64,000 nucleotides of DNA, from the NCBI GenBank assembly GCA_021776175.1, contig JAJFGJ010000003.1, forward strand, positions 1 through 64,000, in the 5' to 3' direction. The DNA comes from Kiloniellaceae bacterium. Lineage in GTDB: Bacteria; Pseudomonadota; Alphaproteobacteria; Kiloniellales; J153. This document shows, in pieces, positions 1-9,161 of this stretch (its first letter is position 1; every line of letters begins with the position of its first letter). The translations under genes and the position numbers were made by a program. The notes under the pieces are model-generated. The model was not told the origin of the DNA. It did not search any database and saw only the letters and a program-made list of their open reading frames with translations.

Positions 1-1652
1 GTCACCCAGGACATGATCAGCCCGGGATCGGACCCGACCAATACGCCGTCGAGATAGAGTGCCGCGCCGTTCGCGCCGAAGGTCGCCGCGACCTCGTATT
101 CCCGGCCGGCGACAAGGCCGCCCTGGGATAGAGTTATGCTGACCGTGCCGTCCTGGAATCGTGCCTTCAAAAGGCCATTATCGATATAGATCGCCAGATG
201 GTTGCCGCCGCCGTCAAAGTTGGCAGCGTCCTTGGCGATCAGGCCTTGCGTGTTGATCACGTTGTTGGCGATGAAGGAGAAAGCGACCGTTCCTTGCGGA
301 ATCGCGTACGCGGCGTCGTGGGCCAGATTGATAACGTCGCCGGCCACCCCGCTGAAGTTGTTCACCCCGGTGAGATCCAAGACCGTCGACGGAAGCGGCA
401 GGCTGGCCGGGTCGCGAACCAACAGCGTGACGCTCGCGGTGCCGGTTCCGCCGTTCCCGTCCGATATCGTGTAGGTGAAGCTGTCGCCGCCGCTGAATCC
501 GGTGTCGGGGGTGTAAGTCAGGGTGCCGTCGCCGTTGTCGATCAGGGTGCCGTTCAGCGGCTGGGCGAAGCCGGCCAAGGTCAGGGGATCGCCTTCGGCG
601 TCACTATCGTTGGCCAGCAGATCGGCCGCGACGTTGAGAACCAGCGGCGTGTTTATAACGGCGACCGCCGTGTCGTCCTGCGCTATTGGAACTTCGTTCG
701 CCCCGGTGACGGTGATCGTGGCGGTCGCGGTGGCGGTGCCGCCGTTGCCGTCCGAGATGGTATAGGTGAAGCTGTCCAGAGCGCTCTGGCCGACCAGCAG
801 GCTCTCGAACTGCCCGTTCGGGTTGTAAGTGAAGGTGCCGTCGGCGTTGAGCGACAAGAGCGCCCCCGAGGCGAGCGTCACCTGGGCACCGACGTCGGCT
901 GCAACGCCGTTGACCGCGCTCACCGTGAGCACGTCGCCGTCTATGTCGCTGTCCGGCCCGCTGCCGTTGTCGAGCAGCACGTTGCCATTGACGGCGGTGT
1001 CCTCGTCGGTCGTGACCGCGTCGTCCTGCGCCACGGGCGGATGCGGAATCGTCGCATCCTCGTTCAAGATCGGCGTGGCGGTATCGAAAATGTAATCTAC
1101 CTGCGCGGTATAGCTCGCGATACCGCCCGTGGTGCCGGCGAGAACCCCGATCGAGCTTACGGTCAGTATCTGGGTGAATCCGCCGGCCGCGGTCCAGGTT
1201 TGGCCGTCGGCCGAGTACTGGAAGCTCCAGGCATCGCCGGTACGATCTATCTTCAGATAGGAGGCGCTGCCGGTCGCGACGATCAGATCGAGCATGGCGG
1301 TTGAAACGCCATTGAGGGTCACGGTCGCTAAGACGTGCTGTTGGGTCCCATCGCTGTAGTTATCGAAGCGGATCCAGTTGTTAGCGTCCTGTTCGACCAG
1401 AAGGCCCTGCGTCTGGAACTGTTGGGTCGGGCTGCTTAGGAACTTGGTCTCGATACCGAAGTCCGTATTCACCGTCGTCTGCATGACTCGGGTGGTTGTG
1501 TTTCCGCCTTCAGCCGTCAGTTCCAGATAGCCGTCGATACCATCGGACTTCAGCGATAAGTTATTCGCCAAGCCGAAGAAGAACCAAAACGGATCGAGGA
1601 GGCTGCCGCTGAAGTCGTCGCTCGTGAAACCCAACATTACCGTGGACCCCAT
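1..1652 (-). CDS. Large secreted LamG/cadherin-like repeat protein (N-terminal part, cut by window edge)
   Basis: An open frame runs on the minus strand from an ATG at 1652 to the left edge without a stop, so the gene continues outside the window. An in-frame TAA lies just upstream of the ATG; a second ATG at 1637 is possible. Residues 1-190 or so look like a DUF1349/concanavalin-type beta-sandwich (LLDPFWFF, DANNWIRFDNYSDG, WSFQYSADGQTW). Two cadherin/VCBS-like domains follow, each ending in a DSFTYTISDGNGGT-type motif with acidic calcium-binding patches. A LamG-like domain begins near residue 450. No signal peptide is seen, which suits type I secretion, but the C-terminus is missing. The likely role is a surface or matrix protein linked to the polysaccharide genes beside it. 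The reading on the opposite strand is a shadow. Confidence 0.8.
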   Translation of the reverse strand, partial: MGSTVMLGFTSDDFSGSLLDPFWFFFGLANNLSLKSDGIDGYLELTAEGGNTTTRVMQTTVNTDFGIETKFLSSPTQQFQTQGLLVEQDANNWIRFDNYSDGTQQHVLATVTLNGVSTAMLDLIVATGSASYLKIDRTGDAWSFQYSADGQTWTAAGGFTQILTVSSIGVLAGTTGGIASYTAQVDYIFDTATPILNEDATIPHPPVAQDDAVTTDEDTAVNGNVLLDNGSGPDSDIDGDVLTVSAVNGVAADVGAQVTLASGALLSLNADGTFTYNPNGQFESLLVGQSALDSFTYTISDGNGGTATATATITVTGANEVPIAQDDTAVAVINTPLVLNVAADLLANDSDAEGDPLTLAGFAQPLNGTLIDNGDGTLTYTPDTGFSGGDSFTYTISDGNGGTGTASVTLLVRDPASLPLPSTVLDLTGVNNFSGVAGDVINLAHDAAYAIPQGTVAFSFIANNVINTQGLIAKDAANFDGGGNHLAIYIDNGLLKARFQDGTVSITLSQGGLVAGREYEVAATFGANGAALYLDGVLVGSDPGLIMSWV

Positions 1653-2558
1653 GCGCAGATATTAAAATACATATCCGTAATCGGGCCGATTCTATGGCGC
1701 CGAAGCTTTACGGATAGGAGAGGGGTGGGGTCGGGAACGGTCGGGATTTCCATTCCGCGCCGCGCATGCACGACGCCGCTTTTGAATGGCCGACAAGCGA
1801 AGGCTGACGCTCGCGGTCCGAATTTCATAAGGAACTTTGCAGCCGGAGCGCATACGTGCGAAGCGGAATAACCGCGAAAAACGCTTAGTTGGTGCAAAAT
1901 GGCGCCGGCCCAGGACAACGCGACCGCGCGAACAATACCATTCCCCGCCGCCAGTAAGCAGACGGCGGGTCCTACTATCGTAATGCCTTGCCGCTTAATT
2001 CGCGGCTGGCCCGAATTTGTCTCTACATGAGACATCCCGGTTACCCTTCCCTGATTACGGGGACATTTCACAGCATGTCGTACCCTAAACGACCGGCTCC
2101 CCTATTAGCGACCGGCGTCCCCAAGGCATACTGTGAAAGCCAACTTTCCTAGCTTTCGTTACCCGCTCACCGATAAATACGGTTAAATTTGTGTTTATAT
2201 ACAGAACTATATAATAGATTTGCTTGGAATACTATTCAAAAAACAAGAGGTGCTCTTCTTGGGATGCGCAACCTGGAATTGCGGCGAGAGGTGAGAAATC
2301 GCAACCCGCGAAGCCGGCATAAGGCGCGATATCTATCTCGATGGCATCGAGCCCGAGGGGGAGAGGGGAACCAAATGGACCCCGGCATGGGATTGAAATC
2401 CGCCTATATCTTCGCGCGCCTGACTTTTAGGCCTGACTGTGGTTAAGTCTTTGGTTAATTTAACGACCTAAGTTAGGGAGTTTCCGGCGGGGCGAGGTGG
2501 CTCGACACCATCGGCGCGGGTTTCGGAACCCGGACATCACACAAATTCATGGACACAG
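1653..2558. other. Long intergenic region, no supported gene
   Basis: About 900 bases lie between the divergent adhesin-like gene and the first glycosyltransferase. Open frames in it (for example 1637-2071 on the minus strand and 2189-2446 on the plus strand) have no recognisable family or ribosome site. An AT-rich patch at about 2160-2240 and another at 2440-2470 (gttaagtctttggttaattt) probably hold promoters for the flanking genes. No repeat or RNA gene was recognised. Confidence 0.5.
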
Positions 2559-3491
2559 ATGGCAGCTAAGCCGCCCCTTATCAGCGTCGTCATACCGCAC
2601 CTCAACCAGCAGAAGTCTTTACGCCGCTGCCTGCGGTCCTTGATGGCTCAGACCTGTCCGCGAAATCTTTTCGAGGTCGTCGTTGTCGATAACGGCTCGA
2701 TAGAACCTCCAACCGAGGTCACGGGCGCCTTCGATGGCGTTCGGCTCGAGCACGAGCCATCGCGCGGTCCGGGACCGGCGCGAAATCTGGGTGTGGCCGT
2801 GTCCCGCGGCGAGATTCTAGCTTTTATCGACGCGGACTGTACGGCCGAGAAGAGTTGGCTCGCGGCGATTGCCGAGCGGTTCGAATCGGCCCGGGAAGGG
2901 CTGATTTTGGGTGGCGATGTGGGAATTGCGATCGAGGATCCACAGCGGCTCACGATGCTCGAGGCATACGAGTGCGTTTTCGCCTACCGGCAACAGGAAT
3001 ACATAGAAAAGCACGGCTTTTCGGGGACCGGTAACCTCGCGGTGCGGCGCCGCGATTTCCATGCCATAGGGCCCTTCGCGGGGATAGACCAGGCGGAAGA
3101 CAGGGAATGGGGGCGGCGGGCACGATCGATCGGATACGATATCGTTTACGTTCCCGGGATGATTGTATACCACCCGGCGCGCACCGCCTTCGATGGGCTG
3201 TACGAGAAGTGGGATCGTCACGTGCTGCACGATTTTAACGATTGGCGGGACGCCGGCCGAGGCAAGGCCGCCTGGGTTCGTCTCGCCGGGGCGGTCGCGC
3301 TCTCGCCGGTTATCCACGCCGGCCGGATCTTGAAATCTTCCCGGATATCGGGTGTCCGCGCGCGGCTGCTGGCGGTGGCGGCGCTGGTCCGCATACGATT
3401 TTACCGCGCCGGCGCGATGCTGCGTCTGGTCACCGGCGAAAGCCCGGACGCTCAGGCCACGTCTTGGAACAGGCCCTCGGGATCCAACTGA
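2559..3491 (+). CDS. Family 2 glycosyltransferase
   Basis: This 310-residue protein has a GT-A fold start (ISVVIPHLNQQKSLRRCL) and VVVDNGS near residue 47. The metal-binding region is FIDADC at about residue 90, in the place of the DxD motif. QAEDREWGRRA near residue 176 matches the catalytic acidic motif of GT2 enzymes. A basic, hydrophobic C-terminal tail from about residue 235 suggests membrane association. It should transfer a sugar from a nucleotide donor during polysaccharide assembly at the inner face of the inner membrane; donor and acceptor cannot be read from sequence. The next gene, also GT2, begins 32 bases downstream, so the two are probably co-transcribed. Confidence 0.88.
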   Translation: MAAKPPLISVVIPHLNQQKSLRRCLRSLMAQTCPRNLFEVVVVDNGSIEPPTEVTGAFDGVRLEHEPSRGPGPARNLGVAVSRGEILAFIDADCTAEKSWLAAIAERFESAREGLILGGDVGIAIEDPQRLTMLEAYECVFAYRQQEYIEKHGFSGTGNLAVRRRDFHAIGPFAGIDQAEDREWGRRARSIGYDIVYVPGMIVYHPARTAFDGLYEKWDRHVLHDFNDWRDAGRGKAAWVRLAGAVALSPVIHAGRILKSSRISGVRARLLAVAALVRIRFYRAGAMLRLVTGESPDAQATSWNRPSGSN

Positions 3492-3523
3492 TATCTAACG
3501 GAATATCGCGGAGAACTAGGTCC

Positions 3524-4501
3524 ATGCGCGTTTCAATTGCGATCGTAAACTGGAATACACGGGACCTGTTGCGGCAGTGCTTGACCAGCCTGAAATCCGA
3601 CCTGGGGCAGGATACCTTCGAGGCAATCGTCGTGGATAACCGCTCGGCCGACGGTAGCGCCGATATGGTCGCGGCGGATTTTCCTTACGTAAAGCTCATC
3701 CGGAACGACACCAATGCCGGATTCACGAAGGCCATGAACCAGGCTTTCGCGGCCTCGACAGGCGACTATTTCCTTATGTTCAATAGCGATGCTTTCGTAA
3801 AGGACGATGCGATCGCGCGATGTGTGCGCTACATCGACGAAAGACCGGGAGTCGCCGTTTTGGGTTGCCGGATCGAGTATCCCGATGGCTCGACGCAAAG
3901 TAGCTGCTTCCGATTCAAGAGCCTTGGCGGCATCGTTCTCACATCCCTTTATTTTTCCCAGATTTTCAAGCGGTCCAATTTTCTGAATTGGGATCGCTAC
4001 GGGTATGCGGAGTTCGATCGCCCTACCGAAGTGAATTGTGTCATGGGTGGTTTCATGATGATTCGCCGTTCGGCCATCGAGGGCGATGAGCTTCTGGACT
4101 CCCATTACTTCATGTATGGCGAAGAAGAAGATTTGTGTTTCCGGCTGCGCCAACGCGGTCACAAGACGATATTTTACCCCCATGCCACTGTCGTTCATCA
4201 CCATTCCGGAAGTTCCAGCAAACCGCATGTGGCCGCTTGGGTCTACGAGATGAAACGCCGTGCCGCGCTCCGCTTTCTATGGAAGTGGCGAGGTTCGGGC
4301 GCGGCTTGGCTCGCAAACCTAATTTTGACCGCCGACTTGTTGCCGCGAGGGGTGGCCTGGGCGGTTGGCGATTTGGTGGCAGCCGCGCGCGGACGAGGCA
4401 AGTTCCCGGACCGGTTGTTGAGGTTGCGAGTGTTGCGGTTCCACCTGCGCGCGCTCGTCCGCACGTCGCTGTTCGCCAGTGAGTGGGGGCCCGACAAATG
4501 A
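3524..4501 (+). CDS. Family 2 glycosyltransferase, rhamnosyltransferase-like
   Basis: The start is placed at 3524, after GGAG, because the protein there begins with the conserved strand VSIAIVNWNTRDLL. Longer upstream frames only read through the previous gene. The protein has 325 residues with VVDNRSADGSADMV, NAGFTKAMNQA, FNSDAF as the DxD-equivalent, GGFMMIRR and YGEEEDLCFRLRQRG. This pattern is typical of WcaE/RfbN-like GT2 enzymes that add rhamnose or similar sugars. It follows another GT2 by 32 bases and probably acts on the same glycan. Its last 50 or so bases and the following sequence reappear in a scrambled fragment at 7783-7930. Confidence 0.87.
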   Translation: MRVSIAIVNWNTRDLLRQCLTSLKSDLGQDTFEAIVVDNRSADGSADMVAADFPYVKLIRNDTNAGFTKAMNQAFAASTGDYFLMFNSDAFVKDDAIARCVRYIDERPGVAVLGCRIEYPDGSTQSSCFRFKSLGGIVLTSLYFSQIFKRSNFLNWDRYGYAEFDRPTEVNCVMGGFMMIRRSAIEGDELLDSHYFMYGEEEDLCFRLRQRGHKTIFYPHATVVHHHSGSSSKPHVAAWVYEMKRRAALRFLWKWRGSGAAWLANLILTADLLPRGVAWAVGDLVAAARGRGKFPDRLLRLRVLRFHLRALVRTSLFASEWGPDK

Positions 4502-4578
4502 AGCGTGCCCCGAGCACGGGGGTGAGCCGGCTTGCCCACAAGTGCCAGAGCAAAGTCTGAACGGCGGTGATTAGGCCC

Positions 4579-5661
4579 TCAGTACCGGTACTGAGCTAGC
4601 GAATCCGCCACGCGGTGCCGCGCTGCGAGCGCGGGCTTCTCAATCCACCGCCAGGAGAGTATCGCGCAAAACAACGCTGTCGGGAATGCGATCGCCATAT
4701 TCTGCCAAGGCGTCATCGGCCCGAAAAGGTGTACGGCGAGCTGCTGCGCAGGGAATGCGTAGATGTAGAGGCCGTAGGAGTAGTCCCCCAGCGTATTATA
4801 CCGCCGCACCCAACCGCCGGGCAGATAAGCGACAACGAAGACCGTGTAACTGAGCCAGAGGACGAATGCCTCACCGAACACCGGCGTGCCATGCAGCAGA
4901 GCAACCGCCGCTCCCAGTCCAGCGCAAACTCCCCAGCTGAGCGGCACCCGGTCCCGCCAGACGTAGAGCGTCATGCCGATCGCGAATGGCAGCGAAAGGT
5001 TGCGCAGAGCGATAGCTTTCTCTGGCACGGCCTCCGCCATAACGGGAAGAGTGGTTGCTGCGTAGAGCGCCAAGTAGGCCACGAGCGCCACCGCGATCCA
5101 GCGCGGTCGACGGAGTATTCCCGCAAGACCGAGGACAAGCACGCCCATGTAGCAAATCACTTCATGGATCAAGGTCCACAGCGAACCGTTGATGGCCTCC
5201 GGATAGGGCAGTTCGCCGAAAACGCCGGGTAATCCGTACTGCAGCGAGACGAGCGTCAAGTTGCGCAAGACATAGGTTGCGACCCACGGGTCTGAGAAGT
5301 AGGACCCCTCCGGCAGCACCGTCACCAACGGACCCAGCACGAAGGCGGTGAGCAGCACCACCACCAGAAGCGCCGGAAATAGCCGCATGACCCGCGCCAC
5401 AAACCAGTCGATCAGCCGCGTCTTCCTGTCGAAACTGCGGGCGATGAGAAACCCTGAAATTACAAAGAATACGCCAACTGCCACCCAGCCTAGCGACCTG
5501 CCAATCAGCGGTTGCAGTGGCTCTATTGCACCAGTCCCAAGCGCGATAGGAAAGGCATGTGAGACCAGCACTGCCGCCGCCGCAGATATACGGATCAGGT
5601 TGAAGTTGTTGTCCCTGCTGCCACAGGCGTCGCCAAGCCATCGGCTCATGCCGCGCTCCAT
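4579..5661 (-). CDS. Acyltransferase family 3 (OafA/YrhL-like) membrane protein
   Basis: The 360-residue integral membrane protein has about ten hydrophobic segments. The N-terminal sequence NNFNLIRISAAAAVLVSHAF carries the family-typical R and the catalytic-type histidine. GVFFVISGFLIARSFDRK and SLWTLIHEVICYMGV are further hallmarks of Acyl_transf_3. It should O-acetylate or otherwise O-acylate a sugar of the local polysaccharide in the inner membrane. It lies on the strand opposite to the glycosyltransferases and ends 77 bases from the preceding gene, so it is a separate transcription unit. A second in-frame ATG at 5649 is an alternative start. Confidence 0.88.
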   Translation of the reverse strand: MERGMSRWLGDACGSRDNNFNLIRISAAAAVLVSHAFPIALGTGAIEPLQPLIGRSLGWVAVGVFFVISGFLIARSFDRKTRLIDWFVARVMRLFPALLVVVLLTAFVLGPLVTVLPEGSYFSDPWVATYVLRNLTLVSLQYGLPGVFGELPYPEAINGSLWTLIHEVICYMGVLVLGLAGILRRPRWIAVALVAYLALYAATTLPVMAEAVPEKAIALRNLSLPFAIGMTLYVWRDRVPLSWGVCAGLGAAVALLHGTPVFGEAFVLWLSYTVFVVAYLPGGWVRRYNTLGDYSYGLYIYAFPAQQLAVHLFGPMTPWQNMAIAFPTALFCAILSWRWIEKPALAARHRVADSLAQYRY

Positions 5662-6277
5662 AATGCTCGAATCCTGCCTACACTGTAGGGCCTAGGTTCT
5701 AAGATATATTAAGACATATACAGTGGGTGTCATGTGCTGATAGCGGTAAAAACATGGTTCGGCGAGTGTGGGATCTCGGATCGGATCACCAGCAGGTCCC
5801 CTTGAACAAGTCTCCTTATCAGTCCTTCTGCTGTTCCATCGCCGAATCACCCTTCAGGCCAGGACGCCAGAGAATCGGACCAGGCACGATACGTCCAGGG
5901 CAAATTTCGTCAACGGGCTGTTAAGCCGCTTTGCTCTACGTTGGGCGATTAGCGCCGCTCTCTGGCCCGCACCACCATCATCGAAGACATGATGGAGCCC
6001 TCCGCCGGGCGAGCAGCAACGTCAAAAGCTGGCGCTATGCCGACATGGCGTTGCGCCGGACGCCGGCGAGCATGCCGGAGGCCAAAGAGTGTGCTGAGAC
6101 GGTATTTGCCTGTTCTAAGAGCGGTGCTTCTCGCGCGCCAGAATCACTGTTCTGTCGATAACAAATTGAATTGACCGCAACAGGATGTGATAGATAGAAA
6201 TTTGGCGGCATGATCAGGCAAGGGAATGCTCCTTCAACTGAACTGCCAAATTGTCCAACAAGGTGGAACCACCTTTG
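5662..6277. other. Intergenic region, no supported gene
   Basis: About 600 bases separate the divergent acyltransferase and O-antigen ligase-like genes. The part near 5690-5730 is AT-rich (agatatattaagacatata) and probably carries the acyltransferase promoter. Between about 5930 and 6170 several short open frames overlap, but none has a ribosome site or known family. This may be decayed coding sequence, but I cannot assign it. Confidence 0.45.
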
Positions 6278-7645
6278 ATGTCCCAGTTGGTATCCGTAAG
6301 TAAGCGGCGGCGTCACTTACCCATCGTCGTTTCTCTGTTTGTATTCAGTCTTCTACTGCCGATTCAAATATTTGTCGGTCCGTTGCGTCTATCCCCTTAT
6401 CGTATTGTTCTCATCGCTCTTTTGGGCCCCTGCCTAATCATGTGGATTAGTGGACGAGTAGGCAAGATACGGGCCGCGGATGTCTTGATGATTCTGCATA
6501 CCCTTTGGGCAACGATTGCCTTGATAGTGTTGCATGGATTTGAGACAGGGACTGAGCCTGCGGGTATTTACTTCATAGAGGTCATGGGGGCCTACCTTGT
6601 TTCCCGGTGTTTCATTCGTTCCAGGTACGATTTCGAGGCGCTTGTTCATACCCTTTTCTTGATCTCCGTCATCCTAATTCCGCTTACGGCCCTGGAATCT
6701 ATTGCCGGGATTCGTGTCTTCAATAAATTAGTCGGGGCTATCGCGACCGCCCCCACGCTCTACTATATAGAGCCTCGCTTGGGGATGGATCGTGCCTATG
6801 GCCCCTTTTCACATCCCATTCTTTACGGTGTTTTCTGCGCCAGCATTTTAGGGTTGGCTTACTACGTCTTAGGCCGCGCCAGGACGCGTTTCGCGGCAGC
6901 ACTGCGCGCGGGGCTGGTGGCCATTGCAACATTCTTCTCGTTGTCTTCCGGGCCTTTTGTTGCACTCGCTGTCCAATTTATCCTGATGATTTGGAATCGT
7001 GTCACTCGTAGGATACGGCGCCGTTGGGCCTTGCTAGGAGTTGGGATCGCGATCGCGTACGTCATAGTAGATTTATATTCTAATCGCGCACCGCTAGAAG
7101 TTTTCATTTCCTATTTAACGTTCAATGTTCACAATTCTTACGTCAGAATCGCTATTTGGGATTATGGGACCGCGGAGTTAATGCGAAACCCTGTGTTTGG
7201 AATAGGGTTTAACGATTGGGTTCGGCCATACTGGATGGGCGGCAGCATTGATAATTTTTGGCTTGTTATGGCCATCCGATCTGGATTCCCGGGGGTAATT
7301 TTGTTCGCGGCTGCAATGGTCCTGCTTTGCTTCAAGATTGGAGGTCTGCGGCAGCTTGATCCCATAGTCTACGATTATCGAATGGGATGGCTAATATCAG
7401 TCATCGGCGTGGCAATCGCCGGAGGCACGGTTCACTTATGGGACGCGGTTTTCTGCTATTTCATATTTCTCCTTGGCAGCGGCGTCTGGATGTTGGACCA
7501 AGAACCGACTGAGCGCTTAGCTTCGTCCGAATTCCACGCGAAATCTGATCTTGGCCGCCAAGGGCCAGCGAGAATGGCCGCGCGGGGGAAAATCGCGTTC
7601 GACGTAAGCGAACCTATTCAGGGCAACCGCAGAAAGCTTCGTTGA
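6278..7645 (+). CDS. O-antigen ligase/polymerase-like membrane protein
   Basis: The protein has about 455 residues with around eleven hydrophobic segments, starting after a basic stretch (SVSKRRRHLP). I chose the ATG at 6278, preceded by AGGTGG, over a TTG at 6251. GRVGK, GPFSHPILYGVF, LSSGPFVAL, HNSYVRIAIWDYG and NPVFGIGFNDWV, with a large periplasmic loop before the last segments, fit the WaaL/Wzy (O-antigen ligase) superfamily. It would polymerise or ligate the glycan made by the neighbouring glycosyltransferases in the periplasm. The gene is visibly less GC-rich than its neighbours, as is common for polysaccharide polymerases and compatible with transfer. Polymerase and ligase cannot be told apart here. 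Confidence 0.8.
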   Translation: MSQLVSVSKRRRHLPIVVSLFVFSLLLPIQIFVGPLRLSPYRIVLIALLGPCLIMWISGRVGKIRAADVLMILHTLWATIALIVLHGFETGTEPAGIYFIEVMGAYLVSRCFIRSRYDFEALVHTLFLISVILIPLTALESIAGIRVFNKLVGAIATAPTLYYIEPRLGMDRAYGPFSHPILYGVFCASILGLAYYVLGRARTRFAAALRAGLVAIATFFSLSSGPFVALAVQFILMIWNRVTRRIRRRWALLGVGIAIAYVIVDLYSNRAPLEVFISYLTFNVHNSYVRIAIWDYGTAELMRNPVFGIGFNDWVRPYWMGGSIDNFWLVMAIRSGFPGVILFAAAMVLLCFKIGGLRQLDPIVYDYRMGWLISVIGVAIAGGTVHLWDAVFCYFIFLLGSGVWMLDQEPTERLASSEFHAKSDLGRQGPARMAARGKIAFDVSEPIQGNRRKLR

Positions 7646-7990
7646 AGTTAATACCATACCATCTCAGGTAGGGAGCTTTCCATGCGGCAAGCTATGCGGG
7701 TTTGCTTGGTGTGGACGTTTTCGGGGCGTTTCTCTGACGGCCATATACAGCCCGTTCCCTTGCTGGCGCCGATTACTCCGCTCTCGTCCGCGCATCGCTG
7801 TTCGCCAGTGAGTGGGGGCCTGACAAAAGAAACGTGTCCCGATCGCAGGGGCCGAGCCGGGTCAAAAGTTCGTGCGGAAAGCAGACACCAGCGGCGGGCT
7901 CGCCCCGCCCGTCGGTCCAGAGCAAAGACGCGACGGGGTATTTATCTCGATTTCGCGCCAAGGCCGGGTATTCGGCCCTTGAACTCAACA
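7646..7990 (+). pseudogene. Scrambled remnant of a VPLPA-CTERM gene joined to a glycosyltransferase 3' end
   Basis: Bases 7648-7705 closely copy 8041-8098, that is the leader, ribosome site and first codons of the next gene (both give ATG CGG CAA). After about 40 bases the sequence jumps to a copy of the sorting-signal coding region near 8800: it reads QPVPLLAPITPL against QPVPLPAPIALL. From 7783 it matches 4454-4534, the last codons of the GT2 gene and its downstream flank (LVRASLFASEWGPDK against LVRTSLFASEWGPDK), and a further ccagagcaaag match lies at 7917. The frame stays open to about 8041, but this is a three-piece mosaic with the middle of the protein missing. It may still be transcribed from its copied leader. 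Confidence 0.75.
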
Positions 7991-8075
7991 GTATTGTCGA
8001 CTAGTTTGATCTTTATTGCTCTAGACTATGAACAATTATAGTTAATATCATAACATCCCAGATAGGGAGGTTTCC

Positions 8076-8897
8076 ATGCGGCAAGGCATCGCGGGTTTAC
8101 TGGGGGGAGTTGTTTTCGGGGGGTTGCTGTTGGCCGCGAGCGGGCCTGCGGTGGCGGCCACGGCTGGCTCCGCCGATTTCTTCTACGACGACTACGGCAA
8201 TCCCGCCGACGGTGTGGATGGGCCCGGTGGGTTTTTCGACGGCGTGGATACCTCCGGCCTGTGGGGGCGGATGGATCTGGAGATCGTGAACCAGACCGTG
8301 GGCGACGCCACCGACCAGATCCAAATCGGTTACAACGCCTTCGACCCGTCCGGTAGCGGCGGCCCGGTCGGCTACGACGTTACCAGTGTCGCGTTCCTTT
8401 TCGACTCGGCGAATGCGTCCCTGGTGTCGAGTTTGCTCACCAATGTCGTTAACTCCACGACCGAAGGCTTGCTTTCCTTCGATTGGGAAATTGTATTCAT
8501 CAACGACGGTTCTCTTAGTGGCGATGGCCTGCCGCAACCGACTAACGGTGTCGGCACCGCGTCCATGGACGCGCTTATCGTGGACCTGACCTTGGCCGAG
8601 ACCTGCGGCGGCGGCGTCATCAAGACTTGCGGCTCGACCTTCGGTGCCGGGGACTCGGATGTCTTTACCCTGCAATTCCTTGATGGCTCGCTCGCGGGCC
8701 TGATGATCGCCGATATCTTCGATTTCGCTTATATACGCCTGCAGTCGGTGACCCCGGATTCAATAAACGGCGGCTCCCTCTTCCTTGGCGGTGAAGTGCA
8801 ACCCGTTCCCCTGCCGGCGCCGATCGCGCTGTTGGGCTCCGGGCTGATATTCTTGTACGGCTTCGCCGGCCGGAGGCGGCGGTCCGCTGTGGCGTGA
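8076..8897 (+). CDS. VPLPA-CTERM sorted extracellular protein, copy 1
   Basis: This 273-residue protein has a signal peptide (cleavage near residue 28, after PAVA) and an acidic, Gly/Asn-rich secreted body. It ends with VPLPAPIALLGSGLIF, a hydrophobic helix and the basic tail GRRRR. That tripartite end is the VPLPA-CTERM variant of PEP-CTERM sorting signals, known to be served by a dedicated exosortase (XrtD in the TIGRFAM naming). A strong ribosome site (AGGGAGG) precedes the ATG. The next gene is a paralogue sharing DGVDGPGG and FDGVDTSGLWG. The body matches no domain I recognise; a matrix or surface role is inferred from sorting type and neighbours. Confidence 0.85.
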   Translation: MRQGIAGLLGGVVFGGLLLAASGPAVAATAGSADFFYDDYGNPADGVDGPGGFFDGVDTSGLWGRMDLEIVNQTVGDATDQIQIGYNAFDPSGSGGPVGYDVTSVAFLFDSANASLVSSLLTNVVNSTTEGLLSFDWEIVFINDGSLSGDGLPQPTNGVGTASMDALIVDLTLAETCGGGVIKTCGSTFGAGDSDVFTLQFLDGSLAGLMIADIFDFAYIRLQSVTPDSINGGSLFLGGEVQPVPLPAPIALLGSGLIFLYGFAGRRRRSAVA

Positions 8898-9161
8898 CTC
8901 GCGATGTTCGAACTTAGGGCTGAAGAATCGAGCGGGACGTGAGCCTCGGCGTTTTTTGGCGTTTGGCCGTGTATAAGTCGGCGGAGGGCGCTATCTGCAT
9001 GAAATCGCACGGATTTTAGCTGATCGACTCCTTCTCTTTCCCTACCCCGAAGTTAAGATAGACCTTGATTTGGTCTCTAACTTATGGTTTCTTGATTTAA
9101 CCAATAAAGATGTCTGGTAAATAATAAAATCTAATACTTTCCAGATGGGGAGGAACTGACG

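Noticed and set aside
198..1304. 368-codon open frame on the plus strand
   Set aside because: It is a shadow of the minus-strand adhesin-like gene, whose domains read clearly; the plus reading has no family pattern or ribosome site.
5930..6170. Decayed recombinase or transposase gene
   Set aside because: A short phrase (IIEDMM) faintly recalls phage-type integrases, but the rest does not align by eye.
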